The notes under the pieces are model-generated. The model was not told the origin of the DNA and made no database searches. It saw only the letters and a list, made by a program, of their open reading frames with translations. Of a stretch of DNA of 64,000 bases, positions 1 to 12,115 are shown one piece after another. Numbering within the stretch: the stretch's first letter is position 1; each line of letters begins with the position of its first letter. Position numbers and translations under genes: made by a program. The stretch covers positions 6,560,501-6,624,500 of the forward strand of contig NC_132971.1 of NCBI RefSeq assembly GCF_047496725.1, in the 5' to 3' direction. Source of the DNA: Anoplolepis gracilipes. Taxonomy: Eukaryota; Arthropoda; Insecta; Hymenoptera; Formicidae.

Positions 1-2674
1 TACGGAGCAGAGAGCCGTAGCGATAAAACTTTCGCTCCATAAGTTTGGGCGTTAATGCCGTTACGTATTCGGCCGATTCATCGAATAAATACGAAAACTC
101 CCTCCCTACTTCTCCAGTATGCGTATCGACGCGCAGAGCTTAACAGCAATTTAATAAATATCCGGTGTAAAATTCCACGATGAATATTTTGGACTTTTGT
201 TACAATAGTATGATAGTATTAAAATTCTGAAAGTATATAGATGACATAACTTGGCGTCGATTGCGTCGAACATTTCTGTGAGATTGCTACAATAACATCC
301 GCGTGCTTCTTTAAAATAAATTCATTTTATTTAATTTATCGAGGAGACTCGAAAAGGAACGCATAATACAACAGCTGTTCGATAATATCGAAAGACGTTT
401 GCGCCAGGAAACGTACGGGATGTTTGACGATTATTACGATCGAGACATAATTGGAGTAACGAAGGTCGTTCTGCCAGCTTGAAGGCTGCATGTGAGTATA
501 CTTTCCTCCTCGTTACGGACATTGCATGCTTAATTGTACCGCTACGTCTCTAACGTCGTTCTCGCCGTCTCGTCGTTCGTCGCCGCTTAGGTGCCAGCAC
601 GCGTTAATGACGCGTGTATTAAAAACGCGGGTGACTTAAAATAAACGGTCCTGCGGACGCGGTGATTGATGATAGTACTCCTCGTCTCCTACTCCTTTCT
701 GGCTGAGGCGGAGCCGAGAAGAACAGCTCGAACTTGGTGCGCGAACAACGAACGAGGTAGAAGTACACCTCGACGATTTGTGTCGCGCTATTTGCACAAG
801 CATGCTGGCACGGAGCTTTCAACGGCGAGAAATTTAATGTTATATAACAGAGAGCGAAGAGTTTTATTAGCTTAGGACTAAACACCTTGAGACAGTCACG
901 GTAAATGTACATCAGTATAGTCTTTTAAACTGAATCAGTGCAGAGACACAAGATTTTATCAAATCAATGAATATTTCATTGATTTTCCATAAAAATATTC
1001 ACACTTTGCGCCTTTGTTTTAAGCTTCCGTAAATGATAATAAATTATTAAACAAAATTAAGTATACAAAATATCTAAAATCTTGTATAACTATCCAAATT
1101 AATTTTATTAATTTTTTAAATAATTTTATTTTGAAATATAAAATATAGAATTGGTCAAACTCTCTCTGTGATATATTTATCTCTCAGTATAATAATAAAG
1201 AATAAAAATTATATATATATCACACATTTTTAGTTTTAAGATAAACTCACATGCAAAAAATAAGCAATATTCTTAGTGTTTCTCTAACAAAAATTATATT
1301 GCTATAAATTTATCTCTTATTATAACATTAATATTGTAACACAAAATTCTTTAAATCATTTTTTTTAATATTATTTTAAATTAAAATAGCCATGAACACT
1401 AATTGATTATTTTTTTTACTATATATTGACTATTTTTAGTCTTATTTCACTGACTATATTTATAACTTGTAAAATCAGTAACTATTACTTTTTAGTAATA
1501 ATAAAATTTATTCTACTTAAAAGAATATTAAAACACAGCTGTACAGAGTATTAAATTTTTATATAAAGAAATGTTAATGTGTGAAACGCCATAGTTGAAC
1601 AATGTGGTCCGGTAATTACATATGTACATGTCTGATTAGAAAGGAGTTTCGAAATTCATGAGACGTATTTTATTCTGAAACAATTCCAAGAATTCGCGAT
1701 ATTTTTATTTTTACGCTAGACGCACTTCGCTTAGCTCTCTCGCGTGAACAGTAAAAAATTTCGTCTCGGGCCTCGAATATCATCTGCCGGGAATTGTAAG
1801 GCGCCTCCGTGCATTACTTCCGGCGCTCGCAGAAGGCACGGATCCGTCAGCGTAACGACCTTGGTGATGCGCCGCTTCCTCTTTCTATGACGATTAAGGA
1901 AAACGACAAGGGGAGAGGGGAGAGGGGAGTACTCGTAAATAAGTTTGTTCGCCTGTTCGTGCCGCGAGCAATTATCCTTGAATATTTTAACGAATCGCAT
2001 CTAATTATTTATTATTAATCGCTGCTTGACGAAATCCGCGGAACGCTTGATCGATTACTCAAAATTCTGAAGAAGTCGTTCGCGTAAAGTGTGTTTGTTT
2101 TACTAATTTGTAATATTAATCATTCCCATGTGAGAGATGTTCTCATTCTCCGGCGCGTTATGATTTATATCCGTCATGTCTGTCGAGATTGATTTATGTT
2201 TGTCTTAAAAATTCTTGTACGTTGTAAAGATAGACGACACGGTTTGTAACTGCGAGAAACAATCGCCAAGGAAAAGATGCCAAGTTTTAGAGTTCTTTTT
2301 TTCATCAAGATACTTATTCGAGATAACTTTGTTGCGATCGCAATTTGCCGTCGCGGATCGTTATAAATCAAGGGATCTAGGGAGAGATAGGTCCTCGATT
2401 AATCTGCGCGCGGCAAAGAAGTCGACGATTTGTTTAAAGGTCCCGGAGCAAGGCGCGCGTCGAGAACGGCGATGCATCATGCGTAGGGCGCGTAAGAAGC
2501 GCGACATCAAAGGCAGGAGCCGTCTTTGCGCGCGCTCGTCTTTTTTAGACAGAGAGTATCTCGCGAGAGAGGTGACGCTGGGAAAATATCATAAATCCAC
2601 TTTGACGCTTCGCGCCTCGACGCTGTTGTGACATACGCCGCGCCTTAGGTCTCTCATCTCCCTCTTTTCGAAGG

Positions 2675-2676
<2 letters not shown>

Positions 2677-2737
<61 letters not shown>
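2677..2737 (+). repeat. (CT)n microsatellite
   Basis: Nearly pure CT over about 60 bases with one TTT interruption. Confidence 0.95.
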
Positions 2738-3871
2738 GTCACACATAATAAACTCTCATTTATTTATACACCGATTCGGCCAACTGCTCGAAACAGGACG
2801 GAAACAAAATCTACGATTACACGTGGAAAGATGTGATACGATCATAAATCGCGCCGTCTCCGAAATGTATCGTAGGCGTGAAAAACAAACATTAATAGAA
2901 CGATCATCAGTCACATTTCGTCGAGAAGCGAGAGGGAAGTAACCCCCCCTGAGCGGGCCGACGCTACTAATTACGTTGCGATGTAGGGACCGGGATTGTG
3001 TCACAACAAACTTTTCGAAATAAACGCGGGAGTCTTTCGCTCGGGATTGTAAAACTTCAAATATAAAATCTCCGTTATATTTTCCGGAAAGCTAGAGATC
3101 GGGTCGCTCGCGGCTAATTGAAATTTTAATTTTAACAGCGAATATGCGTGAGAAATTAACCCGCACGGTGGCACGAATGTGTCTCGAGTGTACGAAAGAT
3201 CCGACAGGAATTTTATAATCGCTCGGCACAATATATATAAAACGCATAACTAGCGAGCGCGATCGGCGAGATTCGAACGAGGACTTTTTCACCCGTTAGT
3301 GAGTCAATATCGCCGCCGGAACCCCGCTGATGTAATTAACATTCGGCACGTTTAGCCGAAGGGGGGAAAGACCCCGACGAACTTCTTGCCCCGGTGGGCC
3401 CGCTGCAAGTCCAGACACTGATTAAGACGTGACCGCGGCGTGACAGACATCGAAACGGCACGGTTCTATAACCGTCCGTATATATCCTCGCGAGGATGTC
3501 TCCTATCGAGAAGGGTCGATGACACTAGTGGAAACGACTGCGCGAGGCCAATATCCCTTTGCACACGCAACTTTGATGTTAATGGAAATCAAAGCGTTGC
3601 CTGTAAAGGTTCGAAAGCAGACTATCACCGAAGGGAAAAAGAGACAGAGAGTGATGTCAAAAATTTAATTTAAAACTCGAAGAGGAAAAAATATTTTTTT
3701 AACAACTTTCTTTTTTAAATGTTGTTTCCCAAAAATATAGGTGGAATTAATAATTAAAGTGCAAACATGAACAAACATGAGATGTTTCTTTTGCTTCAAT
3801 TCATTTTTACCTTTCTGTGAGTTATAATCGAGCCTCAAAAGATTTTATAAAGAGATCGTCTCTCTCTTTCT

Positions 3872-3894
3872 CACACACACACACACACACACAC
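3872..3894 (+). repeat. (CA)n microsatellite
   Basis: About eleven CA units following a CT-rich tract. Confidence 0.9.
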
Positions 3895-4861
3895 ATACAC
3901 ATTAACTGTTTCGCTCTTGGAAGAAAAAGTTCGGTTGCATTTCGCTCGGCAATTTTATAAGCATTCTCGCACCGGTATCAATCATAACCCTCGCGATCGC
4001 GTTTTTACAATCTCCCTTCTCCCCATTCGTCCTCCGAAAAGTCCGTCATCGACGGACATTGGAATGGCAGACGGAACGTCGGCCGCGACGCGGCGTCCAG
4101 CGATTCTCGATTGACTCATCATCCATCGATGTTCCGTTCGCCGACGAGATGCGCGAACGCTTTTTCTATGGCGATTCGTCCGACCTAGCGCGTAGTGCGG
4201 TCCGTGATCGCCATTCTGCATGTCGTATTGCTCGTCGTCATTGCCCCTCGACGGTCCTCTAATTAAATACAGTTTTTCATTCGGTCGCTTCCGAATACGC
4301 GACGTCCCGCTGCGCGAACCAATCGCGGCAAATAAATCAGGGACGGATATACATATATATCTCGAAAAGTTGGAAGCTTAGTGTAATAATCTTGATGCTT
4401 TGCGAGAACGTAATCGAGGGAGCAACTATTAAAGAGAGTCACGTCCCGTCCTTGATACATATATTAGCTTTAGAATGTTGATAAGCGAGATCAGGGTTCG
4501 TCGATGATCTCGGATTGGTTTATATAAGTCCGGTTTCAATATAGATCCGCCCCTAAGATTAAGAGGAAAAGAGGTACGATCAGCCGAGCACGTCGCCTTC
4601 TCGGAAAGCAAACACAAGTCGTCGATATAATTAGTAGCGCGCGTGTCCACTCTGTCGAAACTCTCGCTAACTAACACACGTTTCTGTTACGTGAACTAAA
4701 GGACTACTCGCGCCCGAAGGAGGGAAGGGATCGGTGATTGTTGCCCTCTCTTTCGAGAAAAAGTAGCCGTATTAATCCGATACTTGAGAAAGATCGAAAT
4801 TATAGAATATTGAATCTTAATTTTAGTCTTAATTTTTTTGGTTTTCAAATAATATTTTATT

Positions 4862-5112
4862 CTGAAGGAATTTTTTTTTTATTTTTCAATTTTCAATGTA
4901 CAATAATTTATCCATTTGTTATACAAATTTTATCTATATTATATCTACTTATATTTCTAGTATTGCTGCTCTTTTAAATCTCTAAATGAAAACTTGTCAC
5001 TTTTTATTTAAAGTACAAAATAAAAGCTCAGTTTTTATAAAAATAAATTCTTTAAAATCCATAAACGAGGGATAAAATTTAAATAAAAAATCAAAGTAAA
5101 TTTTCAAAATGT
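4862..5112. mobile_element. diverged copy of the same family, downstream of mirr
   Basis: Shares AAATCTCTAAATGAAAACTT and TACAAAATAAAAGCTCAG with the 58.2-kb copy, and ends ATCAAAGTAAATTTTCAAAA. It is the only copy I found far from the 51-59 kb cluster. Confidence 0.45.
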
Positions 5113-5759
5113 GACATACAACAATGTAAGAATACTTTATGTATTCTTAATAAAAAAATAAAAATAATTATCTATATTATAAAAGTAAACACGGTTCGAT
5201 ACGTGTTTCTTGAAGGAGAAACGCGACGACGAAACACTTAGTAGCGATCTAACGTCTACATTTTCACGTTATGCTCCAATTTCGCGCCTCGCTCCGTCAT
5301 CTCGTATCGCCGCGCGTTCATCTTACGACTCTCGTAAATCGCGCGGCCAACGCCCCGTCGACGGTGACGCGACGTAATCCCCGAAACATTCGCGCGAGTG
5401 GCTCATAGAGGGACATTAACGTTCAGCCCGGGCGATTAAATAAGTCATATCGCCGCGGCATCCTCCAGAAGCCAACGTTGTCCCTCTTTCAGTTGCCGAC
5501 TGCTAGAAGCAGTTTTTTCTTTTATCCTCTGCACTCCATATCGCGACCTTTCTCTTCTTTTTTTTTGCCTCTCTATCTTTCTCGACTATTTTCTCGGGTT
5601 TGTTCTTTTATTCCTTTCCTTGCGCGAGATGCAGTATTTATAAGCAGGGACGACCGTCGCGACTGAAAGAGAAACAGGGTGGGAGGGGAACCGGAGGATT
5701 TCGCAGCACGCGTTCTTCGCTGTCGGCGATGATACACACATGCTTCGTCCTTCTCCGTT

Positions 5760-5790
5760 GCTTACGGATGAGAGCGACTCATCCGTAAGC
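5760..5790. repeat. perfect 13-bp inverted repeat (hairpin)
   Basis: GCTTACGGATGAG at 5760-5772 and CTCATCCGTAAGC at 5778-5790 around a five-base AGCGA loop. The arms are GC-balanced and perfect. No U-run or flanking gene suggests a terminator. Confidence 0.7.
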
Positions 5791-6166
5791 ATCGCTCTCT
5801 CGCTTTGACAGACCGGCGGCTGGCGTGAAAACGCTCGCCAATTAACCAGCGGTGAATTATGCACTTCCCCGTTACTTAGCCGCGAGTTTAGTAGGTGAGT
5901 TACGTGGTACTTGCCAGTCGACAAGCCGTGGACGAATTCGAGCATCTCACCGAGCACATTTTCTCTTCTGCGTCTCCCGTCTTCTATCTTCGTCCTCTTC
6001 TCTGGCGTCTCTCTGTCCCCTCTCCCTCTGGCTGGGATGCACAAAAGGAGTACGGTGTCGCAAGCAGCCGGACATCCGGTAACCTCGCAAGAGGTCCCTT
6101 TGAAGTCTTTGAGAACGCAAATTCGCGGGATCGTACGCCGAATGAAATATCGCGATGCGTATCTTG

Positions 6167-6170
<4 letters not shown>

Positions 6171-6244
<74 letters not shown>
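6171..6244 (+). repeat. (CT)n microsatellite, longest pure run
   Basis: About 37 uninterrupted CT units. It generates spurious SLSLSL and RERERE frames around 5.9-6.4 kb. Confidence 0.95.
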
Positions 6245-6248
<4 letters not shown>

Positions 6249-7444
6249 ATGTTCTCGTCTTCCTCACTGCGTTGCAACACATTGTGCGAATACTCGTTAA
6301 AATGGAAAGCATTACGAACTGACGAGAGAAAATTCTATATCACGAACGAAAAATTATGCTTTTTCGCGCGAGAAATACTTACATCTTTTTTTCGAGATTA
6401 ACTCACGAAGCTATTCGTCACTTTGGATGCCATCATCACATGTTCTGATCGAAAAAGTGAAATTTCAAGCGCGCGGATGTTAATGTTCGTCAGTGAGGTG
6501 AGATTGAATTACTACACTATCATATACACCGCATCCGCGGATATTGAAGATGAAATATCGTCGTACATTTCAATCTGCGTCATTGACCGAAATTATCTTT
6601 GTATACCTCTGACACACGGTGTGATAAATCTGTGTGAAAAAAAAAATACTTACCCAACGAGAGAGGCTGAGGGACGGACTGACTCTCGCGCGTTCGCGGA
6701 CTGACTCTCGAGCTGACAATACCACCGTTGAGGTGTCCCTCGTAAAATTCGAATTTGTCCGCCCGGTCGTTAGTCCGGGAATCCAAAACCATCTTTCGCC
6801 CGCACTCCGTTCCGCGCGCTTTTTCCCTCTTACTCCCTCGCAGCGTCGTAGAGAATATAATCTACCGCGGCCGTAGAACAATCTATCACTCTCGTACAAC
6901 GAAAGTTTGACGCAGTGTCAAAACGCAGGGCCCGTTAATTTTTCATGTCGTTTCACCCGGAACTCGTGCTGTATAACTGCGTCTCCTAACCCTCTTTCCC
7001 CCCCCCCTCCTCCTTCTTCCTCCTGCTCCCCACCCTCTCGGTCATACGTACACACAACGGGTCGACCTGATCCAGCGTCGTCGACGCTGGTCCAGCAAGT
7101 TGTCTCTCGACGTTGCCATTCATTATTCACCACCTACACCGATACGCTACCTTTCGACAACGGGACGTACTTGCGTGGCGATGTGCCAAAAAAGAAGAAA
7201 AAAAAGAGAGAGAACGTTGCCACATATCTGTTTTACAGATTGTTTAGGTGAGTTATCAACTCTTCATATTATTGCGTAGGACGTACGTATTATTCGAGAT
7301 GAAAAAAATCATATCTTCATAGAATGTATCATATCTCACAGCAAATTAATTCTTTTCGCAGAATATTGCAAATTATATGACTAATGTATTAAAAAATTTC
7401 TAACAAAAAGAATTTAAAATGATGTTAAAACTGTACATTACATT

Positions 7445-7446
<2 letters not shown>

Positions 7447-7475
<29 letters not shown>
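7447..7475 (+). repeat. (TG)n microsatellite
   Basis: About 14 TG units. Confidence 0.9.
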
Positions 7476-7477
<2 letters not shown>

Positions 7478-8899
7478 TATTGGTAAAGTTTAATTTATAA
7501 AATACGACACAGATAAAATTCCATCTCAGCATTAAAATATAAAATAAAATTACGAGTTTTCTTGACAAAGCTGATTGCTTAAAAGTTGAAATAGATCGTG
7601 AAGAGTTAATTGAATATTTACAAATCAGTACTCTTTTTCTTCTTCATTATTGAAAAATCTTTCCAAAACTAATCAACGCCCATTTATCTGGAAAATTAAA
7701 TAAATAATATTGTCCTGAAACACTACGTGAAAATAGTATCACACATCAAGGCAATTTAATTTATTTATCATAATTAATTAAGTTTAAAATAATTAATGAA
7801 GTTTAATTATAAAGAAATATCAAAATTACATTTATTAAAATAGTATATATGCATATTACATCATTACGCGTGAACTACTTATTTTCTTTCTTTTTTCTCC
7901 CTTCCCTCTCTCCCCTTTGCGACGTATTTACGAGGCCAACTTTGCTTTAGCAGCCCTCGTCGATGTTTCAACTTTATCGCGACCAAAGTATGATTTTACG
8001 AGAAACCGCTGGGCTAAATATGCTCGCGTCGTAAAATTAACGGCGTTTCCATAAAGGAATCCCGGGTTTGCGTTAAAACTCGATAAAAGCCAATAAAGCA
8101 TCGCGCAACCGAGCGCAGTTTAGTCGAGTTTATCGTCGTCTATTCCTCCTCTTCGAATAATCGCGACGGGCTACTCCCATTTACAGTGTCTTTCTTCTCG
8201 AGTTAAGACGCGGTCTCTGCGGCAGGAGCCGTTCAAAAATCCTCGTCGTTGTTTAAAAAGAAGTAGAAAAATCTCGCGGCCGCTCAAGTACAGCATCTCC
8301 GCGTTGTGTACACACACCGGCAAGACTACTTAATTTTTATGAACCGTGACAACGAGTTGAAAGTCGCACGCAAAAAGTTCAACGCGTAAAGTTTCACCCG
8401 TGAAATTATATACGCAGAAATTAAAGAGACAGAATTTTTTCGCTTATATAAAAAACGCCTATGTAATAAAGGAATACGCGAATTACTCGAGCTGATTGTG
8501 AGACAACAGTTGATTTATGCCGTGATCGTGAACTGTACACTTTACATATGATCTCTCGTGAATATTAATACGTTCTGCTTTTGCTCCACTTTGTTTTACA
8601 CAATGACGTTAAATTGCTTCGCGAAAATTTATAAAATCGAAATAAAATCTAGTAACTATAGTACGTATCTGTGATGAATATCCCAGTGTTTCTTGAGAAT
8701 TAAGTGATCTTACTGCTAAAGGGAGAACAAAGATAATCAGCTTATTGTTGTTATACCGTCGAAACTTATAACACTAAAAATGTATAACTGTATAATTTCT
8801 GCGCATTTGCGGAATAAACTAGCTAATTATTGTTTCTCTCTCCCTTTCTCTTTCTCCGCGAGATATATACATCATTCAATAGCCTTGTCGCATCCTTAG

Positions 8900-8915
8900 T
8901 GACATGATCATGTCA
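8900..8915. repeat. perfect 16-bp palindrome
   Basis: TGACATGATCATGTCA, fully self-complementary without a spacer. It could be a dimeric protein site; this is inference. Confidence 0.5.
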
Positions 8916-9432
8916 GAACTGAATCACTGTATTGATAATAGGCTCCGTTTATCTGCGATGGAAGTGCTTGCCGAGTTTACCTTTATAACGTTGCCTTTTA
9001 TAAATCAGCATTTTTTTTTATCCTTTGTTATTTTTATAATAAGATAAAACGGGTATCACGCGATTTAATTGATATTCAGAGCATTCGCAACGCGTCACGG
9101 TACGATTCTAACGCGTAAAATTTTTTTATTGTCGAGATAATACGTGCCGTTAACCAACTGATGCGAGTAATTCCGCGTCTGCTGAATGTTAAAAGTTACG
9201 ATGTTTTTTTTCTTTTGCTCTATATCATATAAAATAACTTATTTCTTTCGTTCACAATTTAACGCCAAACGTATTTCTGAAAACATTTAATTATTGGCAT
9301 TTCTTTATTATTTATAACAATTTCTCTTCGTTCGTAGTCTTTCGAAGACATCGTGTCTCTCCGATCACCGACCGATGCTTAGAATGCGAAGAGACACTGG
9401 TGCCCGCATAACTCTGACGGACCTAGCGGGGA

Positions 9433-9448
9433 GGGGGGACGTCCCCCC
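9433..9448. repeat. perfect 16-bp G/C palindrome inside a longer C-run
   Basis: GGGGGGACGTCCCCCC followed by more C. It lies in a GC-rich patch of otherwise AT-rich downstream DNA. Confidence 0.5.
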
Positions 9449-9888
9449 CCCCCTCAGCAACCCTTTGAAGGTTTATGCCGATTCAGAAACGAGTTGATTC
9501 ATGAAGACGGCGTAGACCTCCTCGGGATTCACGACTCGCGATGCAAGTCCTGGCCATAGCGGGTGGTCCCGCAAGTTGATTTCTTGTTTCCTCTACCGCA
9601 AACCGCGAACGCTAGAGAAAAGCGAAAGGAGAAAGAAAGAAAGGTTGGAAGGTAGAAAGACGGCGTTCTCCCCGCTGTCCGCATAGCTATAGCGATTGTC
9701 GATTTAAATGTTTACTAATAACCAGGCTTGTCCAGCAACCACCCAGAAGTCGGTCGCTTTGCATTTTTATAAGTACATCCCGGCCCGGTTCCGAGAATGA
9801 GAACGTTTCATATTCATTCGCTGGATCTGAAGGGACGATCCCCTACGTCGATTAGAGCCTCCGCCACGTGCGCGTATTGTCTCTGCTG

Positions 9889-9909
9889 AATCGTGCATGA
9901 TGCACGATT
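9889..9909. repeat. perfect 9-bp inverted repeat with 3-bp spacer
   Basis: AATCGTGCA-TGA-TGCACGATT, located about 1.25 kb past the mirr stop, close to the distal candidate polyadenylation signal. Confidence 0.55.
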
Positions 9910-10026
9910 ATGGTATCTTCGAAGAGAAGCTGTTTCTTGTGAAAAGAAAAAAAAAAAAATTTAAGCTGCAATCGATGATGTAGCTGGGTGAGAAATAATA
10001 ACTCATTTGCTTTCCGTAATGATTCG

Positions 10027-10032
10027 TTTATT
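10027..10032 (-). terminator. second candidate polyadenylation signal AATAAA
   Basis: A perfect AATAAA on the minus strand about 1.1 kb past the mirr stop. It would give the longer 3' UTR, which would include the Pumilio-type octamer. Confidence 0.3.
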
Positions 10033-10506
10033 GCGAAAGGAGACACAGTGCCGTGCGGCATCAGCGAGTTCGCGCGAAATTTGGACACGAATGACTAAAA
10101 GGTGATGGCGATCGTTCACTCTCGACGTGACATGACATGATATGTTGCAAGCCGTTGATGTCCTTCGTACACAACTTGGAGAATGTTTCCCTTTACTATG
10201 TAACGGCGATAGGCGGGACGACGCGACTGAATTATTGTATGTTCGCAGTAGATTGCGAGCGAATTGACGAAAGCGCGTCGGTTCCGATCGCGATTATCTG
10301 CGATAAAATTATTACAAACCAAATAATTTTTACAGCGCAATAAATAAAAGAGGGTACACTTACACAAGAAGGAGGATTCGAAAATCGATTATATTTCGAG
10401 AACGCGCGTCCCTCACAATTTGTCGCCGCGACTAACGATCCATACCTCGTCATGCTCGACGACCTGAGTCGACATGTGAATCGATAATATTATAAACATT
10501 GCAATA

Positions 10507-10552
10507 ACAATAATAATAATCATAATAATCATAATAATCATAATAATCGTCA
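10507..10552 (+). repeat. AAT/CATAAT microsatellite
   Basis: AATAATAAT followed by four CATAATAAT-like units within the probable 3' UTR. Confidence 0.8.
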
Positions 10553-10653
10553 TTAATATGAATTATGATCTCAGGTATGCTAGTAATATTGTATCTACTC
10601 TACATACAGTACATACACTGGCCGGACGATTTCTCTACTGGGCCTCTTCCTAC

Positions 10654-10661
10654 TATTTACA
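10654..10661 (-). promoter_or_regulatory. Pumilio-type octamer in the putative 3' UTR
   Basis: TGTAAATA on the transcript strand, fitting the TGTANATA Pumilio consensus. It counts only if the distal polyadenylation site is used. Confidence 0.3.
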
Positions 10662-10861
10662 AATGCATAAATAATATTAATTATTAATTATTATTTAATT
10701 ATTAAAGATATACGATAATAATATGAATTATTATCCTATATCTTTATATATATTTATAGCATTTTTATATGTATAATAGTAGTATCGATTTGACGTTAGC
10801 TGTGGTTATACCGCGGGTTAGAGCCACTATGGGTAGTCGGTATATACTACGAGTTTCCGTC

Positions 10862-10867
10862 TTTATT
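10862..10867 (-). terminator. candidate polyadenylation signal AATAAA
   Basis: TTTATT on the plus strand, reading AATAAA on the transcript strand about 290 bases downstream of the mirr stop. It is the first perfect hexamer noticed there. A second one lies at 10027-10032. Confidence 0.4.
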
Positions 10868-11156
10868 CGGAGTAATTAGATATAGAAAATAAACTTTAAG
10901 ATTGGATGATTCGGAGGGGAGGAGTAAAAAAAAAATGAAATATTCGCGATGTCGGAAATGAAAAAGAAAACGAAGACTAGGAACGAGAAGCGGGTTGAGG
11001 GGCAGTATATCTCATCATCTCTCATTTTACTGTACACTAATTACAAGATTGTAGTCTCTGATTATTGTCAGCCACACCACACGAAACGCTCGTCGATGCA
11101 CAGCGCGCGCGCGTAATAAACGTCTTTTTTCAACGATCGGTCAACGCATCTTTGAG

Positions 11157-12115
11157 TCACACTCGTCCGGGAGATTTGAGTTCCTGAGTCGCGGGAAGAC
11201 CGCTGGCCGCCGGATGGGGCGACTGATCGGATCCGACCGACGACGCCGTTGACGACGAGGACGGTGACAGTCCGGAGGATGCGGTGGTTAGTAAAACGGC
11301 TGATCCACCGGCGACAGCACCGCCACCGCTCCCCGTTCCGCTAGCCCCGTTGATCGAGAAAGGTTTCACGTTACCGCCAACGGAGATGGACGAGGCTGAG
11401 GACGTCAGTATACTCGGTGCCGTGGACGGCGGTGGTATCACGCCACCCAGTCCACCCAGAGTCCTCGAGTATGTCTCCAGGAGGGATATGTCACCGGAAC
11501 CAAGATGAGACGCGCCGTACAAGTTCCTGTAGAAGTCCGGATGCGGTCTTACAAACTGCGTACCCGGATGTATCGCCGGGTGCAGAGGATGATGAGGTGG
11601 CAGTCGACTTGCTAAAGGACTGACGAGCTTGCCTCCCGTGCCACCGCCACCGCCACCGCCTCCGCCTCCCGTTCCACTGTAAGGTGACGTGAGACCCGTC
11701 ATTGTAACCGGATTCGAATTTTGCTGATCGCCGTCCTTGCTCGCCATATCCGCCAGCGACCAGATACGCGGCTTCGTGGTCACTGCGCTGGCCGTGGATG
11801 ACGCGCTGGTGCTCGGCGGGAGATGATGGTGTTGACTACCCGGTGACGTGCTCTCCGGCGATGGGTGACGCAACATTCGACCGTGGCTCGGCGCGAGATA
11901 AGCTGGATGCTGCAGTTGCAGCGGATGCCTCGGCTCCCTCTGATCGTACAGGCATTCCGGACTGTCTGGACCGCTATCCGCTCGCGATTCGCTCCATTCG
12001 CTCTCGGCTCTACCCTGAACGCCGCCCGAACCACCGCTGCCACTGTGCAAAAGATCCATACGATGCGCCGGTCGTTCCCCATCTTCGCTGGAGCCTGTAC
12101 CCGAGTCTTTCGAAT
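11157..12115 (-). CDS. mirr: mirr terminal coding exon 5 (residues 318-636), C-terminal motifs
   Basis: The acceptor is TTCTTCTCGGTTCAG| and the stop is TGA at 11159-11157. The first two bases complete aspartate 318, giving DSKDSGTGSSEDGERPAHRM, an acidic/serine stretch similar to the mirror segment after the homeodomain. Further on are KPRIWSLADMA (432-442), matching the KP[KR]IWSLA motif of IRX proteins, a run of ten glycines (about 467-476) likely variable in length, HPDFYRNLYG and DISLLETYSRTLGG (526-539), and a Ser/Gly/Ala-rich tail ending ELKSPGRV. The internal methionine at 337 is not a start. Plus-strand ORFs here are shadows. Confidence 0.95.

Larger units (their letters stand above)
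1..10026. other. downstream flank of mirr, no gene recognised
   Basis: AT-rich DNA alternating with more GC-rich patches. It has CT, CA and GT tracts and several perfect short palindromes (5760-5790, 8900-8915, 9433-9448, 9889-9909). Frames longer than 100 codons at 5.6-6.4 kb and 6.9-7.25 kb are low-complexity or out-of-context and match nothing I know. Confidence 0.6.
10027..11156 (-). other. mirr: probable mirr 3' UTR and polyadenylation region
   Basis: Sequence immediately after the stop codon without any coding signal. Minus-strand AATAAA hexamers occur at 10867-10862 (about 290 bases past the stop) and 10032-10027, so the UTR may end near either. The interval also holds an imperfect CATAAT/AAT repeat at 10507-10552 and a minus-strand TGTAAATA (Pumilio-type) octamer at 10661-10654. 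Which end is used is inferred only. Confidence 0.5.

Noticed and set aside
5895..6401. Long Ser/Leu-repeat and Arg/Glu-repeat frames around CT tracts (also 16.3-16.7, 18.1-18.7, 55.0-55.4 kb)
   Set aside because: They are translations of CT/GA or GT/CA microsatellites in several frames at once, with no start, splice or homology support.
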